A stretch of 64,000 nt of DNA from Scylla paramamosain (Eukaryota; Arthropoda; Malacostraca; Decapoda; Portunidae). The stretch lies in contig NW_026973701.1 of assembly GCF_035594125.1 (NCBI RefSeq), positions 678,501 to 742,500 on the forward strand, given 5' to 3'. Below, one piece after another: positions 11,744-20,275 of the stretch (the stretch's first letter is position 1; every line of letters starts with the position of its first letter). The notes below the pieces were generated by a model. It had not been told where the DNA came from. It saw only the letters and a program-made list of their open reading frames with translations, and searched no databases. The position numbers and the translations under genes were made by a program.

Positions 11744-14700
11744 CTGTCGCTGCTACTTCTATTTTTTCTTCCCAGACACGCCACAAGCGGAGGCGGACCA
11801 CGATGAGCGCAGCATGGCAGGAGAGTCGGCGGATGCAGACCTTGACGAGCGCGGGATGCCGGAAGAGCCGCGGTTAATTGACTCGAGGGAAAATTTTATG
11901 AGGAGCTTCACCAGACATCAATATGACATACCTGATCATGTAAGCAGAGATCCACTCGGTCTACTTACCGAATACAGGGAGTTCTTTATACGGGAAATTA
12001 GATCATATTTCACGTCACACGGCTCGCCATTCCCCCCCACCCTGAAAATATTTTCACACATTTCTCTGTTACTAGTGAAATTCTCTACCTTAGGCGAGGA
12101 TGAACATCGAGTCATTCATATTGCTTTTAGAGCACGACTGATCACCTATCAAGATGTGCCTGACCTTGTTGATTTATGGATCCATCAGCTGAACAGTCGG
12201 CTGGAAAGCCTTACCAGCGAGACTGAAGGATCTGGTTTTATCATTTCAAGAGTACAGAATTTTTTCATCAACTATTGCTTGCATGTCGCATGTAGTGGCA
12301 TAGGAGATTATGTTGCTTATCCTAGAGGCGTGCGAGGAGGGAATGAAATTTTCAATCCTGATGGCCGACATTCATCCTGTGTTATTCAGTGTTTGGCGGC
12401 TTTCAGACTTCATGCTCGAGGTGTACCTTGGAAAAGAATTCCAAAAATATTACGGAGACGGCATGGCGGAGAGAAATACGTCACGCGCGGAAAAGTAGGC
12501 AGTCCAGTGACTTGGGAGAACTTGAGTCAGTTAGAAAGGTTAAATTGTCTGTCTCTGGACGTTTATACACTGACAAAAAGCGGTGAGATATACTATTTAA
12601 CATTATCAAGAAAAGGCTCGCGGAAGTATAAAACTGTAGTCTCACTCCTTTTACTAGGTGGAAAACATATGACGCTCATTAAAGACGTGGAGAAGCTGCA
12701 CCGGAAATTGACGAGAAGCAGTCCCACCCCAGAGGGTCATCAGTTTTGCAAAGTATGTTTCAGCTCAGTTCCCAAGTCTGTCAGTTTGAGCGATCACGAG
12801 TGTCACTGCGACTTCACTCAAACTCTTCTCTTTCCAGGTGACGGTGAAAAAGTAAAATTTAAAAATTTTGCCTACACCTATCAGCCTGCATACTTAGCAT
12901 TTTTTGATTTTGAAACTATGATAAAACCTAAGGAGAATAGGAGTGTGATAGCTGAACATGACCCAATTGGATACTCGTATCTCATCATCAATAGGCATGG
13001 AGATGTCGTGGAAAAGAGAAGTTATTTCGGTGAAGATCCCGTGAATAATTTCATTGATAGCCTATCCAATGCTTGGGGAATCATCAAGGAAAGTGTAGTT
13101 AGCTATCCAATTAGCATGTCTGCGGAGGATGAAGCCCACTTCAAACGTCAGCGTCACTGCGAACTCTGCCATCAACCCTTTAATGTGAAAACCCCACCTC
13201 ATAAACATCACGACCACTCATTACCACAAAATAATTACAAGGGGGCTTTGTGCGCGCGATGCAACCTCCAGTGTCGTGACATGAGGAAATATCTCATCAC
13301 TCTGGCACATAATATGAGCTTTGACGTCTCCTTAATCATAAAAGACCTTCACTTGCCAGAGTCGCACGTGGACATCCTTGCCAAGTCAGAATCGCATTTA
13401 TTGAAAGTAAGGATTAAGGAATTGCAGTTTCAGGACACGCTTTCCATTATGAATGCTGGCCTCGGTCATCTCGCTCAGAGTCACGTGCAGGCGGGCTATA
13501 GCACGCGTTACGCCCAGGAAATGGTGAATTACCTCCCCGAGGATGTAAGGCGTGTAATTTGCACTCAAAAACAGTTTCTTTGTTATGAGTACATCACCGA
13601 CCTTGGCCGCTTAGAAGATCGACAATTGCCACCTCGTGAGGCATTTTATGACACGCTCAAGGGGAAGGCTCTGCCACCTGGAGAATATGAACACGCTCAA
13701 AGCGTGTGGAGTATGACATCCTGCCGCACTTTAGGCGATTACATAAGACTGTATTGTGAGATTGATGTGGGATTATTAGCCGACACATATCTCAAATATA
13801 GATCATACCTGCATGAATTTTATGGGCTGGACGTGTCACATTACGTGTCACTGTCTTCTTATGCTTATGACGCTTTTTTAAAGTCGACAGGCGTTCAACT
13901 TGATCCACCTTACGACCCTAACATGTATCACCTGATCAAAAGAAATGTACGAGGAGGCTTTGTAACTTGCGTCAGGCCACACCTGCAGTCAAACCACGAA
14001 CCCGACGGTGGACCCGGCACCTATGTGTTCTATCTGGACTATAATTCATTATATGCAAGCGTTATGTGTTCCCCCCTGCCTATGGGTGACATCAAAAAGC
14101 TTTCTCAGTCAGAGATGGATGATTTTTTTGAAGTTGGCATCCAGAATCATGCGACAGATGGCGACGTCGGTTACTGGCTGCATTTAGACAGCTGTGACGT
14201 TTCCCCCGACGTAGCTCGGATCACGGACGAGTTCCCTCTGTGCCTCGCACACATGACTATTACAGAAGATGACATCTCACCGTACAGTAAAAGACTGTTA
14301 GAAGCTGAGGGTCGTAAGCTGGGGAGGAAAAATCGTAAACTCGTGGCCAGTCATAAGGGACTGAAAGATCATCTCATCAGTCTGGAATTGCTGCAACTTT
14401 TACTCTCACTTGGACTGGAAATACAATGTGTTCATGCTATATATAGGTTCAGACAGGCTCCATACCTGAAACCTTTCATAGAAAGGAACGTCGCTCAGCG
14501 TAAAAATGAGACGTGCGCCATTAAAAATCGCATTTGCAAACTGATGTCAAACGCAGTTTATGGTAGATCCATGTTATCTGAAGTGAAGTATGGCCTCCAG
14601 CAGAAATTAGTGACAAAAAGAAAGTCTTTCCTGAAGTATGCAAGAAATCCATCCTTTAAAAGGGTCCACCAATTAGGCGAGGACCGAGTCATATGTGTCA

Positions 14701-15521
14701 ACAGTAAGAACACGATTAAAATCAGGCAGCCAAATTACTTGGGATACCATATTTTAGAAGTGGCAAAGAAGTACATGTACAACTTTTGGTATCGTGTCAT
14801 CAAAGCTAATTATGGGGAGAGAGCTAAATTAGCTTATGAAGATACTGACAGTTTCATTTTCAGTCTGCACATACCTACAAACTTAAATGATGAACTGAAA
14901 CATGGACCCATGGCAAATTTTCTCGACACCAGTAACTTTGCTTCAGATCACCCGTGTTTTAATGGGGAGCGGAAGGGTCAACTAGGCTTGTTGAAATCTG
15001 AAACCGGATCCACGCTCATCAAAGAGGCGATTATATTAAAGCCAAAGATGTATTCGCTGCTGTTGGAAGATGACAAGCAAGTATCTCGAGGTAAAGGCAT
15101 TCCAACTCACCTTCAGCAAAATATATTGCATCAGCAGTATAGGGAAACACTTAATAATGTCGCATGTGGGATGGTGGATTGCTATAATATCAGGAATGTG
15201 AAAGGACAAATTTGTACCACTCGTATGCGAAAGCGAACGTTGTCACATTTTGACGACAAGCGCTTTCACGTCGATGGCTATACCTCAAGGGCGTATTATC
15301 ACCCCGACAATGATCCGCGGGAAAGAGATGTGGAGAATGAGATGGAAGAGGAGGTGGCGGTGGATGTGGGGGAGGTGGATGTGGATGAGGAAGAGGAGGA
15401 GGAGGAGGAGGAGGAGGAGGAGGAGGAGGAGGAAGAGGGGGAAGAAGAGGGGGAGGATGGGGTAATGAGTGGTCTGTGGCGTGATCGGGAGAGACTTTCC
15501 GCGGCATTATTCACATCATGA
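11143..15521 (+). CDS. protein-primed family B DNA polymerase, four exons
   Basis: Replicates the element from its ends using a protein primer. Predicted exons: 11143-11326, 11427-11522, 11601-11684 and 11776-15521, giving 1369 residues. Every junction has GT..AG borders, splits a codon after its first base and keeps the frame open. Exon 1 is Cys-rich: Cys14, 17, 26, 29, 34, 37, 40, 53 with His46/His51, a probable two-site zinc domain. Exons 2-3 encode a Pro/Arg/Ser linker. The large exon has exonuclease motifs FDFE (Asp499), NMSFD (Asp638) and YxxxD (Tyr781/Asp785), polymerase motif A DYNSLYA (Asp876), motif B KLMSNAVYG (Lys1043) and motif C DTDS (Asp1144/1146). A C2H2-like finger precedes the exonuclease. 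The C-terminus is a Glu-rich tract encoded by the repeat array that continues downstream. The ATG at 11143 has A at -3 and G at +4. AATAAA follows at 16012. The polymerase call is firm; the exon borders are predicted. Confidence 0.9.
11327..11426 (+). other. predicted intron 1 of the polymerase gene
   Basis: GTAAGC donor, GTACAG acceptor, 100 bp, phase 1; contains in-frame stops. Confidence 0.75.
11523..11600 (+). other. predicted intron 2 of the polymerase gene
   Basis: GTGAGA donor, T-tract and TTAAG acceptor, 78 bp, phase 1. Confidence 0.75.
11685..11775 (+). other. predicted intron 3 of the polymerase gene
   Basis: GTAAAT donor, pyrimidine-rich CTTCCCAG acceptor, 91 bp, phase 1; contains an (AAT)n microsatellite at 11700-11741. 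The upstream frame stays open through this intron only by chance (poly-Ile translation). Confidence 0.75.
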
Positions 15522-15990
15522 TTAAGGGGTAGAGAAAGAGAGGACGCAGCTGCTAGCAGACGCCCTTCATGTAATGTAAAAAAACATTTGCTCTGACCAT
15601 GTAGGCTAAGGAAGAGGGGGAGGTGGAGGATGGGTTGTGTCGTGATCGGGAGTGGCCTTCCATGACATTATTCACGTCATAATTAAGGGGTGGAGAGAGA
15701 CCGCGGCCGCCAGCAGCTGCCATTCATGTAATGTAAGAACATTTGTTTTGAGTATGGAGTTAAGGAGAGGAATGAGGAGATTGTTCATGTACTGTAAGGA
15801 CATTTGTACTGCCCACGTGGGGATAAGGAGGATGAGGAGGAGGAGGTAATGTAAGAACATTTGTACTTAGGTTAAGGAGAGGGGGGAGAAGGGGGGGAGG
15901 TTGAGGAAGAGGTGTGGGTCGGGGGAGATCCACGTCATAATTAGAAGGCAGGGATGAGGATGCAGCTGGGAGGTTAGTTATGCTGTTACC
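15441..15990 (+). repeat. degenerate tandem array at the polymerase 3' end
   Basis: Two units of about 163 bp (15441-15603 and 15604-15766) share GAAGAGGGGGAGG, GTGATCGGGAG, CATTATTCAC, ATAATTAAGGGG-like and TTCATGTAATGTAA, then AACATTTG. Partial units follow near 15786, 15844 and 15905-15970. The first unit encodes the polymerase C-terminus, so the stop codon lies inside the array. No gene lies in 15522-16071. Confidence 0.8.
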
Positions 15991-16008
15991 TACATGACCA
16001 TGTAAATA

Positions 16009-16028
16009 AAGGTTAAGTAATAAATACT
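16009..16028 (+). terminator. candidate polyadenylation signals after the polymerase
   Basis: AATAAA at 16012-16017 and a second AATAAA at 16024-16029 lie between the polymerase stop and the ATPase ATG. Confidence 0.4.
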
Positions 16029-16071
16029 GTAAACATATCGTAGCGTCTTTTAGTAACCCTCTGAACTTAAC

Positions 16072-16731
16072 ATGGACAAGACATTTAGCGAAGAGATGCT
16101 GAATCTCTTCAGATATCCTGCACGCATAATTATTGCAGGTTATACAAATTCCGGCAAAACACACCTCTGCAATAAAATTATAGAGAAATATCAGCATGGA
16201 TTTAACAGAATTATCATTTGTGGCGTCTCATCGCATTCGCTGCAGCAGAATTCCCCTTTTAAAGATAAGGTCGAAGTGCATGAGAAAATTATTGATCCCG
16301 TGATGGATGATAACAGTCCATACGCCGACCCGCAAACGCACACACTCCTGATATTAGATGACAATTTCCTCACGGCTGGCAATTCTCAAACGATAGCAGA
16401 GGCTTTCACCAAAGGGAGACATAAAAATTTGTCAGTTATAATGATAGCACAGAATGTCTTTTTCCCCGGAAAGTATGCTAGAACGATAACTTTAAATGCC
16501 TCACATTACATTCTTATGAAAAACAGAGATATATATCAAATTGAATGTCTGGGCAGGCAACTTTATGGAAGGGAGCGCGCCAAACACTTTGTGGAAATTT
16601 ATAAAAATGTCGTGCTTAGACGAGATCACGGTTATTTGTTGTGTGATTTATCCCCGAACGCACCCGAAGAAATTCAACTGCGCACGAATATTGTGGATGA
16701 GTCACCCTGTGAGAAAGTCTATCTGCTATGA
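16072..16731 (+). CDS. FtsK/HerA (A32-like) genome-packaging ATPase
   Basis: 219 residues, the usual size for Polinton packaging ATPases. It would drive DNA into capsids. Walker A is GYTNSGKT at residues 23-30. Walker B is the hydrophobic strand ending LLILDD at 92-97, with Asp96/Asp97. A conserved Gln in VIMIAQN (Gln127) fits the third motif of this family. The start ATG at 16072 gives a short N-terminal extension before the P-loop, typical of the family. Its stop overlaps the integrase start by four bases (ATGA at 16728-16731). No frameshift; key residues intact. Confidence 0.92.
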   Translation: MDKTFSEEMLNLFRYPARIIIAGYTNSGKTHLCNKIIEKYQHGFNRIIICGVSSHSLQQNSPFKDKVEVHEKIIDPVMDDNSPYADPQTHTLLILDDNFLTAGNSQTIAEAFTKGRHKNLSVIMIAQNVFFPGKYARTITLNASHYILMKNRDIYQIECLGRQLYGRERAKHFVEIYKNVVLRRDHGYLLCDLSPNAPEEIQLRTNIVDESPCEKVYLL

Positions 16732-17828
16732 ACGCCGTTTTGGACGAACTTTACCGGGATATGACGAATCCTGCGGCTTTAGGAGGTGTGCAAGCACTCT
16801 ACAGAGAGGGGAAGAAAAGGGATAAGAATCTAACACTCCGCGATGTGAGGGCATTTCTGCAGGGCAACCGCACTTATACGCTTCACAAGCCGACACTGAA
16901 ACGTTTTCCGCGACGAAAAATTCTCGCTCCTAAACCGTCCGTCATTTTAACTTGCGATTTGGCCGATTTTGCGAGGCTGCACAGACACAATGGCGGCGTC
17001 CGATACATCATGTTTTGCCTGGACGTTTTCAGCAGATACTTGAAAGTGGCAACGCTGACAAGTAAATCCGGACACAGTAGCCTGCAAGCGCTGAAAAAAG
17101 TTCTAGAGTCGGGGAGTTTTACAGGCGTGTCGCGTCTTTTTACCGATCAGGGATCCGAATTTTATAATCAAGCAGTGAAAAAATATCTAACTTTGAAAGG
17201 TATTACCTTGTATTCCAATTACTCGCGTGAAACAAAGGCGAGTTTGGCAGAAAGGGTCATCCGAACCATAAAGACAAAAATATATAAATATCTCACGCAG
17301 AACAACACACTGACGTATATTAACGTCTTGCCCACCCTAATAAATACGTACAATCACACCCCACACCGCGGTTTGGGCGGCAACCAAACGCCGGCTCAGG
17401 TTCACCACCTCCGCGAGCTGTCACAAGTCAGGAAGCAATTTAAACGAATGTATTTAAATCGGCCAAGGGGAAAGAAAGTTGTCAGTCATAAATTAGACGT
17501 GGGAGACATTGTACGCTTGCAACGTGCTTCCCGAACGCAATTTAAATTCAATAAGGGTTATACCGTCAACAATACCGAGGAGCTTTTTAAGATAAGTCGT
17601 GTGGATTACTCACATAAAATCCCTATTTATTTCATAAGGGATTTGGCGGGGGAGGACGTGACCGGCGCTTTCTACAGGGAAGAATTAATCAAGTCCTCTC
17701 TTCCCTCACATTACCAGGTCGATATATTACGATCGAAGGTCGAGCGAGGTAAGAGAAAGTACTTCGTCCACTGGCGTGGGTACCCAGATAAATTTGACAG
17801 CTGGATAGATGCGGACGACTTAGTATAA
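16728..17828 (+). CDS. retroviral-type integrase (DDE) with C-terminal chromodomain
   Basis: 366 residues. Catalyses insertion of the element into host chromatin, producing the 6-bp duplication. The N-terminal region (about 10-65) has the Polinton signature with GGVQALYR and YTLHKPTLKRFPRRK. The catalytic core shows Asp77 (TCDLADF), Asp140 (FTDQGSEF) and Glu175 (SLAERVIRTIK), the classic DD35E spacing. The last 38 residues (329-366) form a chromodomain with Tyr329, Trp349 and Trp359 at aromatic-cage positions, which probably directs insertion to methylated histones (inference). The start is the A of the ATGA that ends the ATPase gene, and the stop is 3 nt before the next ATG. All catalytic residues are present, so the enzyme looks functional. 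Confidence 0.95.
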   Translation: MNAVLDELYRDMTNPAALGGVQALYREGKKRDKNLTLRDVRAFLQGNRTYTLHKPTLKRFPRRKILAPKPSVILTCDLADFARLHRHNGGVRYIMFCLDVFSRYLKVATLTSKSGHSSLQALKKVLESGSFTGVSRLFTDQGSEFYNQAVKKYLTLKGITLYSNYSRETKASLAERVIRTIKTKIYKYLTQNNTLTYINVLPTLINTYNHTPHRGLGGNQTPAQVHHLRELSQVRKQFKRMYLNRPRGKKVVSHKLDVGDIVRLQRASRTQFKFNKGYTVNNTEELFKISRVDYSHKIPIYFIRDLAGEDVTGAFYREELIKSSLPSHYQVDILRSKVERGKRKYFVHWRGYPDKFDSWIDADDLV

Positions 17829-17831
17829 GAT

Positions 17832-18173
17832 ATGGATGAGGAAAAACCATTGATATTGAAGTACAAGGATTTGGTTTTTCTCCTCTCGCACGTCACCCCT
17901 AAATTGCGGAAGCAGGTCTTGCAAAGTTTGAATAAGCGCGAAGTCAATTGCATCTCGGAAATATTCGCCAACTTTTTGAAGAGACGCCTGACGGACGACG
18001 ATACCATCATTAACCGCCTGAAAAAATTCAAGAGTGATATTCGCACTGTAGCCTTGAAGAAGACGCCCGTGTACAAGAAGAAAGCGATTCTAATCTCCAA
18101 ACGAGGTGGTAACATATTGGCCGCGTTACTCCCGATAGCCGTGTCGGCAATAACAAGTTTACTACAGAGATGA
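17832..18173 (+). CDS. small conserved Polinton protein with GG and C-terminal hydrophobic segment
   Basis: 113 residues. Basic, helical N-terminal two thirds rich in Leu/Lys, then SKRGG at 89-93 and a hydrophobic end (about 95-110, NILAALLPIAVSAITSLL). This layout (basic helices, Gly-Gly, membrane-active-like tail) is common to a small Polinton protein in many animals. Its function is not established; a virion-associated or membrane-lytic role is inference, and the GG may be cut by the element's protease. It sits 3 nt after the integrase stop and overlaps the next gene by ATGA (18170-18173), so it is probably on the same transcript. Confidence 0.7.
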   Translation: MDEEKPLILKYKDLVFLLSHVTPKLRKQVLQSLNKREVNCISEIFANFLKRRLTDDDTIINRLKKFKSDIRTVALKKTPVYKKKAILISKRGGNILAALLPIAVSAITSLLQR

Positions 18174-18688
18174 AAGAATATTGTTTAGTTCCCGTCTCAG
18201 TTGCCGAGAGGTGTAAGTTTAAACCGACCGACAGCGCAACTCAGCACCGATTCACGTCAAAACAAGTCAAGAAAAAAAAAAAAACTTCACTTCCGCTACC
18301 GGCCGCCGCCCTCCCCGACGCCGCCAGCGTGACGCCACCACCACGCGCACCTGTCAATCCACCCTTGGATGATTTGATTCGAGTTGCCGTTCCTCCTTCC
18401 TTTAGAGAATATGGTTTATCTCTCTTGAAATTATTGGAGGGCAAACCTGGGATTTCATGGGATGAGCGCGGTAACTTACTTCCACCATTTTCTGGCATAA
18501 GCGTGTTTGATCTCATACGAGTACTCGGTCACGAAAAGGGGGCCGCGAAAAGACTTTCACCCGATAAGCGTCCATTATTATCACTGCTACTTCGCATGGC
18601 GCAACTCCCCGCGGATGCCATCAGAAATACGACTCAACGAAGTAAACTGATAGGTGGCGGGGTCGGTGACATCTGGGAAGCATATTAA
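18170..18688 (+). CDS. small conserved Polinton protein (172 aa), function unknown
   Basis: An N-terminal segment beginning MKEYCLVPVSVAER is followed by a Lys run and an Ala/Pro linker (about 36-66). A C-terminal block contains ISWDERGNLLPPF and SVFDLIRVL, resembling a small protein found in many animal Polintons where a Trp-x-x-x-Gly strand is followed by an 'I.DLi' helix. The C-terminus has LIGGG (160-164). It overlaps the preceding gene by four bases. Virion protein is my best guess; no enzymatic motif is visible. AATAAA at 18847 may serve the ATPase-to-here transcript. Confidence 0.65.
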   Translation: MKEYCLVPVSVAERCKFKPTDSATQHRFTSKQVKKKKKTSLPLPAAALPDAASVTPPPRAPVNPPLDDLIRVAVPPSFREYGLSLLKLLEGKPGISWDERGNLLPPFSGISVFDLIRVLGHEKGAAKRLSPDKRPLLSLLLRMAQLPADAIRNTTQRSKLIGGGVGDIWEAY

Positions 18689-19058
18689 ATGAGAAAGCTC
18701 CCCATCTTACTCTGTAAACGAGTAAGTACATCAATAATACATGAGAGCACGTGTTAGGCGCGTCAGGGGTGCAGGCCCACGGATGGATAATTGATGAGGG
18801 TTATGGTCAAAAAAAAGGTTCACCCCCCCCCTAACCCACATCCCCTAATAAATAATACGTTCCCCACCCTCCATCCCTTCCCACCAACAAAGGAAAAAAA
18901 AAATAACACCTGCGTCAATTTGAATGAATAAATTCTACTACGCAGAAGGTGTAATATCGACCAATACGTGCGAATAAAGGTCTGCGATGTCACATTTCCC
19001 CCTCACTCCCCTCACAGAGGGTTCAACGTGCGGATCAGCCCTCCAATTACTCGTCAAG
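18689..19058 (+). other. intergenic spacer in the Polinton
   Basis: AT-rich with C-runs (18821-18845), AATAAA at 18847-18852 and another near 18925. No gene seen apart from a possible 24-codon extension of the next frame (ATG at 18987). Confidence 0.5.
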
Positions 19059-19655
19059 ATGAAGGTGGTCGAGGGCAAGCTGACCGATGGCATCTTCCGC
19101 GACCGCCGCTGTTATATCATTTATTCAGTAAATGCCGTCTCCACCGAACCGAGTGGGATTGCGCGGGATCTCAAAACGATTTACCCATACGAGAATACAC
19201 ATGCAGCTAGAAAGAGACTCTACTCGCTTCATCGGGCCACGGCAGACACGAGAGATGACCCAGGACGTATCATTATCCACGCGCCTCCCACAGGAAGCGT
19301 AAATCTCCCTCACCTGGTGGCCTGCGTGACTCAGTATGGTTGGGGCGAGGCCGTCGAGGGAAACGAGAAGGCGCGACAGGCAATCGCGACGTCGAAGGAT
19401 TTGCCTTACGTGGAAGGACTCAAGATGGATACAAGCGTGAATCGACGTCAACACTTCCAGAATTGCCTGAAAAAGATTGCCCTGCTAGCCATGGCGAACG
19501 CTGAAGTAGAGCAAATTATTATCCCGGAAGGACTGGGATGTAGAGGTCGCTGCCAGGATGAGTGGAAGAATAATTACCTGCCTATGGTGGAAGGGCTGGC
19601 GCAGCGACTTCAACCTTTTGGAGTTGAAACTATTCTGGTGAGGAAGTCTGAATAA
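19059..19655 (+). CDS. macro-domain-like protein (putative ADP-ribose binding or hydrolase)
   Basis: 198 residues from the ATG at 19059; an upstream in-frame ATG at 18987 would add 24 residues. I prefer 19059 because MKVVEGKLTDG matches the first strand of macro domains and A is at -3. Features in macro-domain order: strand 1 (KVVEGKL, 2-8), YIIYSVNAVS with Asn25 where the family has its ADP-ribose Asn, then SGIARDLKTIYPY (Gly33-Ile34-Ala35, the Gly-Ile-Ala helix start), central strand GRIIIHAPP (69-77), a helix near 130-146, IIIPEGLGCRG (153-163, equivalent to the phosphate-binding Gly-x-Gly loop), Trp169, and last strand VETILV (189-194). It most resembles the OARD1/Poa1 branch. Macro domains bind ADP-ribose and many remove it from proteins; activity here is inferred. 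It is not part of the usual Polinton core set as I know it. AATAAA follows at about 19676. Confidence 0.65.
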   Translation: MKVVEGKLTDGIFRDRRCYIIYSVNAVSTEPSGIARDLKTIYPYENTHAARKRLYSLHRATADTRDDPGRIIIHAPPTGSVNLPHLVACVTQYGWGEAVEGNEKARQAIATSKDLPYVEGLKMDTSVNRRQHFQNCLKKIALLAMANAEVEQIIIPEGLGCRGRCQDEWKNNYLPMVEGLAQRLQPFGVETILVRKSE

Positions 19656-19673
19656 CTATATCATGTAAATTTT

Positions 19674-19681
19674 AAAATAAA
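19674..19681 (+). terminator. candidate polyadenylation signal after the macro-domain gene
   Basis: AAAATAAAG, about 20 bases after the stop, followed by a GT-rich stretch (GATGTGTGTTTG) as expected of a poly(A) site. Confidence 0.5.
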
Positions 19682-19706
19682 GTTGATGTGTGTTTGACAA
19701 ATCGAG

Positions 19707-19712
19707 TATAAA
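19707..19712 (+). promoter_or_regulatory. TATA-like box upstream of the core-like gene
   Basis: TATAAA at 19707-19712, about 115 bases before the ATG at 19822. No TCAGT initiator at the expected spacing, so support is weak. Confidence 0.3.
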
Positions 19713-19821
19713 TGTATTCCTTAATTGGGGTGACCGTTATTATTTATTTTGATCATGGCGGGAGCAGCATATCAGACAGAAATAAATAGCCGGTGATTAT
19801 GCTCGACGTCTTATTCATGAC

Positions 19822-20262
19822 GTGACAACCATCATGACGAGAGCGTTCACACCTCCCACTCGAGCGGAATACGACTTGCTTTTTACGCAAAGCAAAGGTG
19901 GAGGCTTAGACGACATCCGGGTTTTTATTCCACCCCATTCAAGAAGAGGTGGCGGTCTATTTTCCGTTTTGAGTGGCTTTGCTAAAAGAGCAATTCCCTT
20001 TCTCATGTGCACTGTAGCACCCGAAGCGCTCCAAATGGGAAAAGGTTTATTAACAAATGTTTTAGAAGGGAAGCGACTTCGCGAATCATTAAGAAATAGA
20101 GGTGTTGCAGCCGTGAAGGGTGTGGGGGAAAGGATAGTTCGAGGTGGACGAGTAATGAAAAAGAGGAAAGTTGGAGTCGGAAAAAAAAAAAAAAAGAGAA
20201 AACCACCAACCAGGCAACTGAAAAGAAAGACTTGCTATAAAGCAGATATCTTCAATATTTAG
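19822..20262 (+). CDS. basic pVI/core-like Polinton protein
   Basis: 146 residues (or 142 from the in-frame ATG at 19834). Gly-rich N-terminal region with GGG at 26-28 and 43-45, then a hydrophobic/helical segment GLFSVLSGFAKRAIPFL (about 45-61), a helical middle (EALQMGKGLLTNVL) and a very basic C-terminus with several Lys/Arg runs ending KADIFNI. A family with this layout usually lies just upstream of the major capsid gene in animal Polintons and has been compared with adenovirus minor core/capsid proteins. The role (DNA condensation or membrane disruption inside the virion) is inference. It ends 13 nt before the major-capsid candidate. Confidence 0.65.
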   Translation: MTTIMTRAFTPPTRAEYDLLFTQSKGGGLDDIRVFIPPHSRRGGGLFSVLSGFAKRAIPFLMCTVAPEALQMGKGLLTNVLEGKRLRESLRNRGVAAVKGVGERIVRGGRVMKKRKVGVGKKKKKRKPPTRQLKRKTCYKADIFNI

Positions 20263-20275
20263 CTTAGTCGCAAAG

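Noticed and set aside
11622..11775. Polymerase start at 11622 in the same frame as the large exon
   Set aside because: It would translate an (AAT)n microsatellite as poly-Ile and lacks an ATG-based conserved start; spliced upstream exons with good borders explain the 5' end better.
18987..19058. Upstream ATG of the macro-domain-like frame
   Set aside because: The extra 24 residues do not fit the fold, and the ATG at 19059 begins exactly at the first predicted strand with A at -3; the longer form cannot be excluded.
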